Origin: Halobacteriovorax sp. DA5
GTDB taxonomy: Bacteria > Bdellovibrionota > Bacteriovoracia > Bacteriovoracales > Bacteriovoracaceae
Reading direction: 5' to 3'
Assembly: GCF_002903145.1 (NCBI RefSeq)
Contig: NZ_PPDJ01000015.1
Coordinates: forward strand, 1-56,295
Length of the DNA: 56,295 bases
Within the stretch, counting starts at the first letter, position 1. The number at the start of each line of letters is the position of its first letter. The position numbers and the translations under genes were made by a program. The notes under the pieces are model-generated. The model was given only the letters and a program-made list of their open reading frames with translations. It made no database searches and was not told the DNA's origin. Shown in pieces: positions 35,423 through 44,449 of the stretch.

Positions 35423-36568
35423 ATGAGTGATAAAAGAGATTATTACGATATTCTAGGCGTAGCAAAAGGTGCTGATAAGGCTGAAATTAAAAAAGCTTAT
35501 CGTAAGATGGCCATGAAATATCACCCTGACCGCAACCCTGATAACAAAGAAGCGGAAGCAAAATTTAAAGAAGCTTCTGAAGCTGCAGAAGTTTTACTAG
35601 ATGATGGAAAACGTCAGCGTTATGACCAATTTGGACATGCTGGGGTAAACGGTCAAGCTGGTGGCTTTGGCGGTGGTGGTTTCCAAGGTGGATTTGGTGA
35701 CTTTGGCGATCTAGGAGATATCTTTGGTGATATTTTCGGTGACATGATGGGTGGCGGAGGACGCGGCCGTCGTGGTGGAAGACGTCGTTCTGGAATTCCT
35801 GGAAATGACCTTCAAATGACGGTAAGTGTGACATTCGAGGAAGCAGCATTTGGCGCCAAAAAGAAAGTCTCTATCAATAAAGAAACTACTTGTGAAACTT
35901 GTTCAGGCTCAGGTGCAAAAGCAGGATCTGAACCGACTACATGTGATATGTGTCACGGGGCAGGTGAAGTTCGTCGTCAACAAGGATTCTTCACTGTTGC
36001 TTCGACTTGTCCAAAATGTCAGGGTTCTGGAACAATGATCAAAGATCCTTGTGGAACTTGTCACGGACAAGGACGTAAGAAGAAGAAAGTTGAACTAGAG
36101 GTTACAATCCCTGCTGGTATCGACCATGGTCAGCGTCTAAAGCTTTCTGGGGAAGGTGATGCTGGTGCTCAAGGTGGACCAAATGGTGATCTTTATATAG
36201 TTGTTGATGTAAAAGAACATGAAATCTTTAAACGTGAAGGTTTTAATGTTCACTACACTGTACCAATCAGCTTCTCTCAAGCAGCTTTAGGTGCTGAAGT
36301 TGAAGTACCAACACTTGATGGAAAAGTTGTTGTTGATCTTCCTGCTGGCACTCAATCTGGTAAGAAGATGCGACTAAAAGGTAAGGGAATTCAAAAACTT
36401 GGTGGTTATGGCCAAGGAGATGCAATTCTTACTGTACATGTTGAGACACCAACTAAGCTTTCGAAAGAGCACAAGGAATTACTTGAGCAACTTGCTAAGC
36501 TAGAAGGTAAGCAGTGTCATCCAATGAGTACTGGTTTCATCGATAAAGTTAAAGAATTATTTAGCTAA
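35423..36568 (+). CDS. dnaJ: Chaperone DnaJ
   Basis: 381 residues. J-domain with HPD near 34-36 (MKYHPDRNPDN), a Gly/Phe-rich stretch (about 75-115), four CxxCxGxG zinc repeats (starting CETCSGSG near 153, CDMCHGAG, CPKCQGSG, CGTCHGQG) and the two C-terminal substrate-binding domains. It delivers substrates to DnaK and stimulates its ATPase. Third gene of grpE-dnaK-dnaJ. Confidence 0.98.
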   Translation: MSDKRDYYDILGVAKGADKAEIKKAYRKMAMKYHPDRNPDNKEAEAKFKEASEAAEVLLDDGKRQRYDQFGHAGVNGQAGGFGGGGFQGGFGDFGDLGDIFGDIFGDMMGGGGRGRRGGRRRSGIPGNDLQMTVSVTFEEAAFGAKKKVSINKETTCETCSGSGAKAGSEPTTCDMCHGAGEVRRQQGFFTVASTCPKCQGSGTMIKDPCGTCHGQGRKKKKVELEVTIPAGIDHGQRLKLSGEGDAGAQGGPNGDLYIVVDVKEHEIFKREGFNVHYTVPISFSQAALGAEVEVPTLDGKVVVDLPAGTQSGKKMRLKGKGIQKLGGYGQGDAILTVHVETPTKLSKEHKELLEQLAKLEGKQCHPMSTGFIDKVKELFS

Positions 36569-36583
36569 TTCTAATATATACAG

Positions 36584-36608
36584 GGGAGACTGAGTGAATT
36601 AGTCTCCC
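36584..36608 (+). terminator. Hairpin after dnaJ
   Basis: GGGAGACT (36584-36591) pairs with AGTCTCCC (36601-36608) around a 9-base loop. The following bases ATGTTTATAAAA give only a weak T run. It probably ends the chaperone operon. Confidence 0.55.
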
Positions 36609-36695
36609 ATGTTTATAAAATCCTAATATTTCTCCTGTTTTCATCTATCTATATTTCAAATAAAATAGACCATACAAAATTAAAAAAGGTCGACT

Positions 36696-38699
36696 ATGTT
36701 TAAGTATATTTCTCTAATTTTAATCACACTACTTGTGAGTTGCGGTGGTATCCAAATGATCAACCGAGACACTTCACATCTTTATACAGAAAAGTTTTTA
36801 AAAGATTTTGATGTTGCAAAGAAGAGTTTCGTTGATGGGAATAAGGAATTAGCGCTAGGACAACTTAATGCAATTCAAGATGCAAAGTTAAGGCCGGCGG
36901 AACTTGCAACAAAAACAAATCTGATTGGTGTAATTAATTATTCAAATCAAAACTATGAACAAGCTATATTTCAATTTAATCTTGCTTTAAATAGTTCAGG
37001 AGAAGATGGGCAACTTAATGCTCAAATTAAGTTAAATCTAGCAAGCAGTTACTATAAGTTAGGAGATCTAGAAAATACATTCAAAACTCTTGATGGGACT
37101 GACTCAAGATGGCTTCTTAATCGTGATTTAGAAAATTTTCATAAATTACGTTATCGCGTTTCAAAGGAGCTTGATTTTCAAGCAGTAGCACTCGATTCTC
37201 TACTTTGGCTAAATTCTGGTGCCAATACTGTGGATGAATTAAAAGAGAAAAAATTCTATGGTCAACTTGTTACACAATACTTCATCGTGGATCAAGCTGA
37301 GCGAGTGCGTTTAGTTCAGGACTTTAAACAAGGAAAAGATTTTGTTTGTGCTTATCTTTCTTATTTAGAAATTGAGCAACTTATCAATCAAGGAAATAAG
37401 GGAAAGGCACAAGAAGTTGGAGACTGGGTTAAGTCTAACTACAATATGTTTCCTGAAGTCATTGCTCTTGTAATGGCACGTTTTGAAAACCTTAAGAAAT
37501 ATAGCAAAATTAACCTTCGCTCAATTGGTGTTGTTCTTCCTCTTACTGGTGATAAAAGTAAATTTGGTAAAAGAGCACTTGCAGGTATCGATCACGCTGT
37601 TAGAAAGTATAACGAACAGAATGCTAAGAAACCAAATTTTCAACCTATTCAAATTAAAATCTTTGATAGTATGGGAAGTGCAATTGTAGGTAAGGAAAAG
37701 GTTCGTGAGATGATTGAAAGAGAGAATTCTTCAATTATTATCGGTGGACTTTTAAAAGATGAAGCTAAAGCAGAATATGAAGCTGCGAGAAAGTATGGTG
37801 CATTCTTTATTTCTCTTTCTCAAATCTATGCGAGTAAAGATGATAAAGGCCACCTTCTAATTGAAGTTCCTGGTTCAGTAGAATCACAAGTTTCTTTATT
37901 ATTCTCTGAAAAGTACTTATCAAAATTTGGTAACAAAGTATCTATCATTTATCCAAATACAGATACTGGTTATTCATATGTTGATTCGGCATGGAAGATG
38001 GCCGAAAAAGCAGGTGCTGAAATTGTTAGTATTCAATCATTTGATACTAATCAGACTGACCACAGATCAACAGTAGCAAAAATTCTTGGTCTATACTTTA
38101 CACGTGAAAGACAAGAGGAGTTTGAACTTCTAAAGTCTGTTCATAAATTAGAAGGCAATACATCAATTAGACGAGTACAAACACTTGGTCCAATTGTGGA
38201 CTTCGATTGGGTTCTACTTCCAGCGGCACCAAATGATGCTCTACAGTTAATCCCATCTTTTAATTACTATGATGCATTTAATGTAACTTTAGTTGGTGGA
38301 CCTAATTGGCGCTCTAGAAGAATTTCTAGAGAAACTTCTAAGCTTGGAAAACTATTCTTTGTCGACTCAGAAGTACCAAAAGGTGATTCTGGATTTGTAT
38401 CAAGTTATCAGTCACGCTATGGCCAACGTCCAGGTGTTGTTGAAATTCTTGGTTTTGAAGGTATGGCACTAGCAGCGAATGTTCTATCGTTAGGTGATTT
38501 TACAAGCCGCGATGAACTGGAGAAAACGTTAGTTGATGCTAAGAAAGTTGCTGGTATTACTGGTTCTTGGAGATTAGAAGACGACGTGTGGATGAAGGAC
38601 ATGAATCTCATGAGCTTATACCGTGGTCGCTTAAATAAAGTGAATTTGACTAGTGAAAAACCGAATGAAAAATCAGTTGAAGAGGAAGTAAGTAACTGA
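36696..38699 (+). CDS. LpoA-like lipoprotein (PBP activator family)
   Basis: 667 residues. A lipoprotein signal peptide has the lipobox LVSC with the acylated Cys at 16. Residues about 25-260 look like TPR helices (ELALGQLNAIQD, NYEQAIFQFNLAL). Residues from about 268 on form a type-I periplasmic-binding fold (INLRSIGVVLPLTGDKSKFGKRALAGIDHAV). This two-part layout matches LpoA, the outer-membrane activator of penicillin-binding protein PBP1A, but such folds also occur in amino-acid receptors. Start ATG has SD AAAAAGG. It stands alone, with convergent small gene after it. Confidence 0.82.
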   Translation: MFKYISLILITLLVSCGGIQMINRDTSHLYTEKFLKDFDVAKKSFVDGNKELALGQLNAIQDAKLRPAELATKTNLIGVINYSNQNYEQAIFQFNLALNSSGEDGQLNAQIKLNLASSYYKLGDLENTFKTLDGTDSRWLLNRDLENFHKLRYRVSKELDFQAVALDSLLWLNSGANTVDELKEKKFYGQLVTQYFIVDQAERVRLVQDFKQGKDFVCAYLSYLEIEQLINQGNKGKAQEVGDWVKSNYNMFPEVIALVMARFENLKKYSKINLRSIGVVLPLTGDKSKFGKRALAGIDHAVRKYNEQNAKKPNFQPIQIKIFDSMGSAIVGKEKVREMIERENSSIIIGGLLKDEAKAEYEAARKYGAFFISLSQIYASKDDKGHLLIEVPGSVESQVSLLFSEKYLSKFGNKVSIIYPNTDTGYSYVDSAWKMAEKAGAEIVSIQSFDTNQTDHRSTVAKILGLYFTRERQEEFELLKSVHKLEGNTSIRRVQTLGPIVDFDWVLLPAAPNDALQLIPSFNYYDAFNVTLVGGPNWRSRRISRETSKLGKLFFVDSEVPKGDSGFVSSYQSRYGQRPGVVEILGFEGMALAANVLSLGDFTSRDELEKTLVDAKKVAGITGSWRLEDDVWMKDMNLMSLYRGRLNKVNLTSEKPNEKSVEEEVSN

Positions 38700-38715
38700 C
38701 GCTTAAGCGCCAGTT
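38694..38715. terminator. Shared hairpin between two convergent genes
   Basis: AACTGACGCTT (38694-38704) and AAGCGCCAGTT (38705-38715) form a near-perfect palindrome with one mismatch. It spans the stop of the lipoprotein gene and lies just past the stop of the small minus-strand gene. A two-way terminator is likely, although T runs are short. Confidence 0.5.
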
Positions 38716-38718
38716 ATA

Positions 38719-38823
38719 TTACTTCTTAGCAGCGTTGATTCTGCGTAAAATTCTTGCTTTTTTCTTAAGTTGAGCTTTTCTCTTACTCATTTTAGCAATA
38801 GTTTTCTTTCTACCTGCACCCAT
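38719..38823 (-). CDS. 34-residue Lys/Arg-rich protein
   Basis: 34 residues on the minus strand beginning MGAGRKKTIAKMSKRKAQLK and ending NAAKK. 17 residues are Lys or Arg. It has a strong SD (AAAGGAAAG, seven bases before ATG), a promoter 40 bases upstream (TTGTCA-17-TAGTAT) and a terminator-like palindrome after its stop, so it looks like a true gene. I do not recognise it firmly. The KMSKRK core and overall make-up resemble very small ribosome-bound proteins such as the bS22/mS38 (AURKAIP1/COX24) family, but the match is only by eye. A nucleic-acid-binding role is likely. Confidence 0.7.
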   Translation of the reverse strand: MGAGRKKTIAKMSKRKAQLKKKARILRRINAAKK

Positions 38824-38862
38824 AATCTTTCCTTTTGCGTAGTGTTAGAAAATAGTCTCGTT

Positions 38863-38891
38863 ATACTAGAAAAAAATATCGAATTTGACAA
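38863..38891 (-). promoter_or_regulatory. Promoter of the 34-residue protein gene
   Basis: On the minus strand TTGTCA (38891-38886), a 17-base spacer and TAGTAT (38868-38863). The -35 overlaps a plus-strand TTGACA at 38885-38890 that may serve the AMP nucleosidase gene (poor -10 TATAGG at 38907-38912). The two promoters would share this site back to back. Confidence 0.5.
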
Positions 38892-39017
38892 GGGCCAAGT
38901 CATATTTATAGGTATGCGCGGTGTTTAATCTGTTATTAATGGTTGTCAATAAAATGAGCTAAATGGTACATTTTACATATATAAGCAAACGGATTGCTAA
39001 TCAAAAGGTATAATGGA

Positions 39018-40097
39018 ATGTGCGCTGCAAAGAAAAAAGTAGCAGCTAAGAAGAAAGCTGCGAGCAAAACGACGAAAAAAATTACAAAAAAAGTAACTAA
39101 AAAGAAGGCCAGCAAGAAAGCTGCAAAGCAGTCAGTGAAGAAAGTTGCAAAGAAAGCGACAAAGAAAAATTCTTTACGTAAGACAAGCTCGGCTTCTCAT
39201 GCAAGCTTATCAACTGCATTTGTTGATGAACTTTCACTAAATAATAAATCTAAATCTCCAGAGCTAGGTGCTAACCTTGAAATGAAAAAGGCTGCTTTAA
39301 GAGCACGCCGTATTCACTGGAATGAAGATAAGCGCAAGATTGCAATTGATATGATTGAGCGCTACACGGGTCACGACTTTAGGGACTTCCAACAACAAAT
39401 TATTCTTACTAACTTCCATTACTATGTTGAGAGATTCAACGCATTATTAGATGACCATGTTTATACTCAAGGTTCAGCTTTTAAAGCTTCAAGTTCTAAG
39501 AAAGCAAAAGTAACGATTATTGAGTTTGGTGTTGGTGCTGCCATGGCCGCGCTTATCGGTGAGCTAATTTCAGTAATTCATCCTAAAGCAGTACTATTCT
39601 TAGGTCTTGCAGGTGCTGTTCATCCATCGCTAAAAGTGGGTGACTTCGTTCTTCCTATCGCTTCAATTAGAGCAGAAGGTGTTACTGAGCACTTTCTTCC
39701 TAGGGAAGTTCCTGCCCTTCCAACATTTAAAGTACAAAAATTTGTTTCTCAAATATTATTAGAGCATGGGCATGATTACCGTACTGGAACGATCCACTCT
39801 ACAGATTACCGATTCTGGGAATTTGATGATCGTTTTAAAGAGCGCTTAATCGAACAAAGGGTACTTGCAGTTGAAATGGAAACAGCGGCACTTTTTGTTT
39901 CTTGCTTTGTGAGTAAGGTAAATATCGGAGCATTACTATTGATCTCTGATTGTCCAATGACTAAGGATGGTATTAAAACGAAGAAGTCTGCAAAGTCTGT
40001 CTTCAAAAAATATACAGATATTCACATCGAATTAGGGATTGAAGCTATGGCAGACATTGCTGAGCGTGGTGAGAATATCAGACACTATCATTGGTAA
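39018..40097 (+). CDS. amn: AMP nucleosidase with histone-H1-like tail
   Basis: 359 residues from the ATG at 39018 (SD AAAAGG at 39003-39008). The body (about 88-359) is a nucleoside-phosphorylase fold close to short AMP nucleosidases: LTNFHYYVERF, IIEFGVGAAMAALIGELI, HPKAVLFLGLAGA, VGDFVLPIASIRAEG, VPALPTF and AVEMETAALF near 290. It should split AMP to adenine and ribose 5-phosphate. Residues 1-55 are a run of Lys/Ala/Thr repeats (AAKKKVAAKKKAASKTTKK) like the tails of histone H1 or chlamydial Hc1. The tail is in frame with no stop between, so it is a true fusion unless translation starts inside. mreB starts 21 bases after its stop. Confidence 0.88.
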   Translation: MCAAKKKVAAKKKAASKTTKKITKKVTKKKASKKAAKQSVKKVAKKATKKNSLRKTSSASHASLSTAFVDELSLNNKSKSPELGANLEMKKAALRARRIHWNEDKRKIAIDMIERYTGHDFRDFQQQIILTNFHYYVERFNALLDDHVYTQGSAFKASSSKKAKVTIIEFGVGAAMAALIGELISVIHPKAVLFLGLAGAVHPSLKVGDFVLPIASIRAEGVTEHFLPREVPALPTFKVQKFVSQILLEHGHDYRTGTIHSTDYRFWEFDDRFKERLIEQRVLAVEMETAALFVSCFVSKVNIGALLLISDCPMTKDGIKTKKSAKSVFKKYTDIHIELGIEAMADIAERGENIRHYHW

Positions 40098-41159
<1,062 letters not shown>

Positions 41160-41178
41160 GTCGAAAATAGGTTTACAA

Positions 41179-41970
41179 TTGAATTCTCAAAATCTTTTTA
41201 TCGAATTAGAGCTCTCTGATATAAAACTAAAAATCAGGGAGCTCATTGCCACAAAGAGTAAATTAAAAATTTGGACTAACTCACAGCAGGTAGCTTCTGT
41301 TGAGATTTTTGCGATTGAAGAAGATACTCTTATTGTAGATGATAATCACGCTCTTGATGGAGTCGTGATGGCGAACTTTAGCCTTCGTTATATGAGCTAC
41401 TTTTTTAAAGGTGTCATTGAAGGTGGTAATCTAAAAATCGAAGGGAAAGTATATCGAAGTGAAAGAAGAGGGGATATGAGATTTAATGTCTCATATATGA
41501 CATCTTCATATCTATATTTTGATGCAGTCGAAGAAGATACACCGTCTGCAGATAATGTACTTCAATTCAATAAATCTAAAAATAAAGAGGACTCATTCAT
41601 TAAAGACTTTTCTTATTCGATGAATGATTTTCCAGAGCTAAGAGGTGCAAAATTAATTGATATCTCAAGTAATGGTGCTTCTTTTGTAATGTCTCTTCAA
41701 GACTTTAAAAATTTCTCTAACAAAAAGTTTTCAATGGGAACTCTAGTTTTAGAGAAAAACTCATATGATATTTCAAATATTCAAAAAGTTTACGATATTG
41801 ATTATGTAAATTTCAGACTTGATAATATTCCGATGAAGAAAATTGGGATTAAGTTTGAAAGTAATGGAGATTTAGATTCATACTTAAAAGAGCTTGATGA
41901 TAAATCTATAATTTTAACTTCACTTGATGAGGAATTTAATAAGTATATTAATCAACAAATAGAGGAGTAG
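41179..41970 (+). CDS. PilZ-domain protein (c-di-GMP receptor)
   Basis: 263 residues from a TTG start with TAGG about 7 bases upstream. The c-di-GMP motifs are visible: RGDMR (RxxxR) at 97-101 and DISSNG (DxSxxG) at 161-166. The gap between them is about 60 residues, longer than usual, and holds an acidic/Ser-rich stretch (115-145). The N-terminal part (1-90) is probably a YcgR-N-like beta domain. It starts 19 bases after mreB and ends three bases before the next gene, so it may link c-di-GMP to cell shape or envelope work. No membrane segment. Confidence 0.8.
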   Translation: MNSQNLFIELELSDIKLKIRELIATKSKLKIWTNSQQVASVEIFAIEEDTLIVDDNHALDGVVMANFSLRYMSYFFKGVIEGGNLKIEGKVYRSERRGDMRFNVSYMTSSYLYFDAVEEDTPSADNVLQFNKSKNKEDSFIKDFSYSMNDFPELRGAKLIDISSNGASFVMSLQDFKNFSNKKFSMGTLVLEKNSYDISNIQKVYDIDYVNFRLDNIPMKKIGIKFESNGDLDSYLKELDDKSIILTSLDEEFNKYINQQIEE

Positions 41971-41973
41971 TTT

Positions 41974-42729
41974 ATGTTGCGACCTCTTGGTGTGCTTTTT
42001 TTATTTTTAATTACTTCATGTAGTATACTGAAAGAAGATATTAATGATCAGCTATCGGCCAGTGCTAATCAGTATAAGCAATTGGAAGTCAGTGGTGAAT
42101 ATCTTGTTGATACAATGTCAGGATTCAATAAGAATCGTGAATATGTACGAAAAACTCAAATCATTTCACCTGTAAATAAATCCAAAGTTTATGAAAAGAC
42201 AATTGTAATCTCTAAGCAAAAGAAGATTGCTAAGGATGTATTCTTTTTAGTTCCAATTAAATACGAATCCACTTTTTTCTTGAATAATGATATTTACACC
42301 GTGAGTGGTCAGATTGATTTAAAAAGTAGAAAGATTTTTTATAATCTGAATTCTCCTGAATATAAGTGGCTTGGACAGCGTGAGTATGATGTTCCTAAAA
42401 ATGTTAAGGCCATATGTTTCTATGCATCTATTGTTGAGTGTGCAAAGGTTTCGGGCTTTATTAAGAAGGCCATTGATAAAAAGAATGGAGACATGAATTT
42501 TCATATTCTTTGGGAAAGCTTTCCATATTTCCAAGAACAATATTTAAATATACCAAAAGAGATTTTATCTGAAGCAAGATTGAGTTTTGATGATTTCGAT
42601 AAGAATGGAAATTATCGTTTTCTTTTATCAGCTGGCGGACAAGAACAAGTATATATATTAAATAAGAGTTTAGATGTTGTTGGTCACTACTGGGCATCTC
42701 AAGGTCTATCAAAAGAGTTGGTAAAATGA
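41974..42729 (+). CDS. Lipoprotein of unknown function
   Basis: 251 residues. The signal peptide ends in the lipobox ITSC with the lipid-bearing Cys at 16. The mature protein has no Asp at +2 (CSIL), so outer-membrane sorting is likely by the E. coli rule. No family recognised; it is too short for a solute-binding protein of the Dpp class. Its stop overlaps the first permease start by four bases, so it is translated together with the transporter. SD GAGGAG. Confidence 0.78.
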   Translation: MLRPLGVLFLFLITSCSILKEDINDQLSASANQYKQLEVSGEYLVDTMSGFNKNREYVRKTQIISPVNKSKVYEKTIVISKQKKIAKDVFFLVPIKYESTFFLNNDIYTVSGQIDLKSRKIFYNLNSPEYKWLGQREYDVPKNVKAICFYASIVECAKVSGFIKKAIDKKNGDMNFHILWESFPYFQEQYLNIPKEILSEARLSFDDFDKNGNYRFLLSAGGQEQVYILNKSLDVVGHYWASQGLSKELVK

Positions 42730-43622
42730 AATTATTCTTAAAGTCATTTTTGACATTATTCTTTGCTATCACGACAATTTTCTTCGCGCTGAGATTAACT
42801 CCGGGGGATCCAGTCGAAAGACTTCTTGGTCCTGAAGCAAAAGTAGAAGAAATTCAAAAATACCGTGCTGAGCTTGGCTTAGATAAAGGTTTAGTTGAGC
42901 AATACGTTGATTTTGCAAAAGGTATTATTACTTTAGATTTAGGTAAATCATTCTTTAAGAAAGATCCTGTTGTGAAATTAATAAAAGATAACTTGCCTCC
43001 AACAGTTATTTTGGCACTAGTATCGATATTAATATCAACTCCTATAGGAATTGGCATAGGAGTTATCTCTGCGATAAAAAAATCTCAATTACCTGATACC
43101 GCAATTCGAGTTGTCACACTAACTCTACTTTCATTTCCAATCTTCTCACTTGCGCCACTACTTGTTTTAGTTTTTTCTATCAAACTCGGTATATTCCCAG
43201 TTTCGCAATGGACTTCTATAAAGCATATGATTATTCCAGTTACAACTTTAGTATTACCGCTGTCATCTGTAATTGTAAGGGTTATGAGGAATAAGTATCT
43301 TGAAGAAGAGTCACAACTATGGGTCTTAGTTTTAAATGCTAAAGGCTTATCTAATTCAGCAATAGTCTATCGTCTTGTGAAAATTTGTATGCCAACGATT
43401 TTAAATGTAGTTGCGATTCAGTTATCCGTTGTTCTTGCTGGTACGGTTATTACAGAAACTATTTTTGATATTCCGGGTTTAGGCTCTCTTTTATTTGAAG
43501 CAATAAATAATCGTGACTATCCACTTGTTCAGGGAATTATTGCATACTCTACAGTTATCTATATGCTCGTTTATGTATTAGTTGATTACTTAAATGAAAA
43601 GATTGATCCAAGGATAGGTTAA
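42726..43622 (+). CDS. ABC transporter permease, DppB/OppB type
   Basis: 298 residues with about six membrane segments. The family's N-terminal RLTPGDPVERLLG near residue 24 and the C-terminal DIPGLGSLLFEAINNRDYPLVQG near 250 match DppB/OppB of the dipeptide/oligopeptide uptake group. An EAA-like loop (NAKGLSNSAIVYRLV) near 200 would contact the ATPase. It overlaps the lipoprotein before it (4 bases) and the second permease after it (1 base). No ATPase or binding protein gene is nearby. Confidence 0.9.
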   Translation: MKLFLKSFLTLFFAITTIFFALRLTPGDPVERLLGPEAKVEEIQKYRAELGLDKGLVEQYVDFAKGIITLDLGKSFFKKDPVVKLIKDNLPPTVILALVSILISTPIGIGIGVISAIKKSQLPDTAIRVVTLTLLSFPIFSLAPLLVLVFSIKLGIFPVSQWTSIKHMIIPVTTLVLPLSSVIVRVMRNKYLEEESQLWVLVLNAKGLSNSAIVYRLVKICMPTILNVVAIQLSVVLAGTVITETIFDIPGLGSLLFEAINNRDYPLVQGIIAYSTVIYMLVYVLVDYLNEKIDPRIG

Positions 43623-44449
43623 TGAGAAAGAAGAAAATAAATAATGAAATGATCTTCGGTGGCTTTATTCTATCAATTTATATTATGTGGGCAGTCTTGT
43701 GGCTACTAATGAATGGATTTGATTATACTCCATCAAGTATTATATCTCATGAATTATTTAAGCCTTTTTCACATGACTATTTTTTAGGTACTGATATTAA
43801 TGGTAGAAGTTTATTTAAAGTACTAAGTGTCGGTCTTATCTATACAGTAGGTATTTCATTACTTATTAGTTCAAGTGCATGTTTAATCGGTATAATTATT
43901 GGATATCTTTCTGCGATAAAAATAAAGTTTGTGTCCGAAATAATGGATATGTTTACTAATTTAATTTTTATTTTTCCTAGTATTTTACTCGCCATTCTTG
44001 TTATGTCTTTTTCTGGGCAATCATTTACAGGATTGGTACTTTGTTTAATTTTTACTTCATGGCCTGGTTACGCTCGTATTGCTCGCGGTGAGACAATGCG
44101 TGTTTTAAATTTAGGATATGTAGAAAGTGCTAGAGCAATTGGTGTAAGTGAATTTCGTTTATTTTATAAGTCAATTTTACCAAGTATTGTGCCAGTTATT
44201 TCCATTCACTTTGTTCTTGGAATAAGTGGAGTTATAATTAGTGAAGCTAGTTTAGGATTCCTTGGATTAGGGGCAAGTGAATACTCGTGGGGAGCAATCC
44301 TTGCTATGGCGAAGTTAGTTTTATTAGAAGCACCTCATGTTGTTATCGTGACGAGCTTACTAATGACTGGTTTAATTATTTCGTTAAATCTTTTTGGCGA
44401 TGGCCTTAGAGATTACTTAGATCCAAAACTTAAAGGTAAAGGCAAATAG
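43622..44449 (+). CDS. ABC transporter permease, DppC/OppC type
   Basis: 275 residues with about five to six membrane segments. HDYFLGTDINGRSLF near residue 50 and the EAA loop SARAIGVSEFRLFYKSILP near 180, and ASLGFLGLGASEYSWGAIL near 215 are hallmarks of the DppC/OppC group. It pairs with the permease before it. The start is on the last base of the dppB-type stop; nagZ begins at the next base after its own stop. Confidence 0.9.
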   Translation: MRKKKINNEMIFGGFILSIYIMWAVLWLLMNGFDYTPSSIISHELFKPFSHDYFLGTDINGRSLFKVLSVGLIYTVGISLLISSSACLIGIIIGYLSAIKIKFVSEIMDMFTNLIFIFPSILLAILVMSFSGQSFTGLVLCLIFTSWPGYARIARGETMRVLNLGYVESARAIGVSEFRLFYKSILPSIVPVISIHFVLGISGVIISEASLGFLGLGASEYSWGAILAMAKLVLLEAPHVVIVTSLLMTGLIISLNLFGDGLRDYLDPKLKGKGK

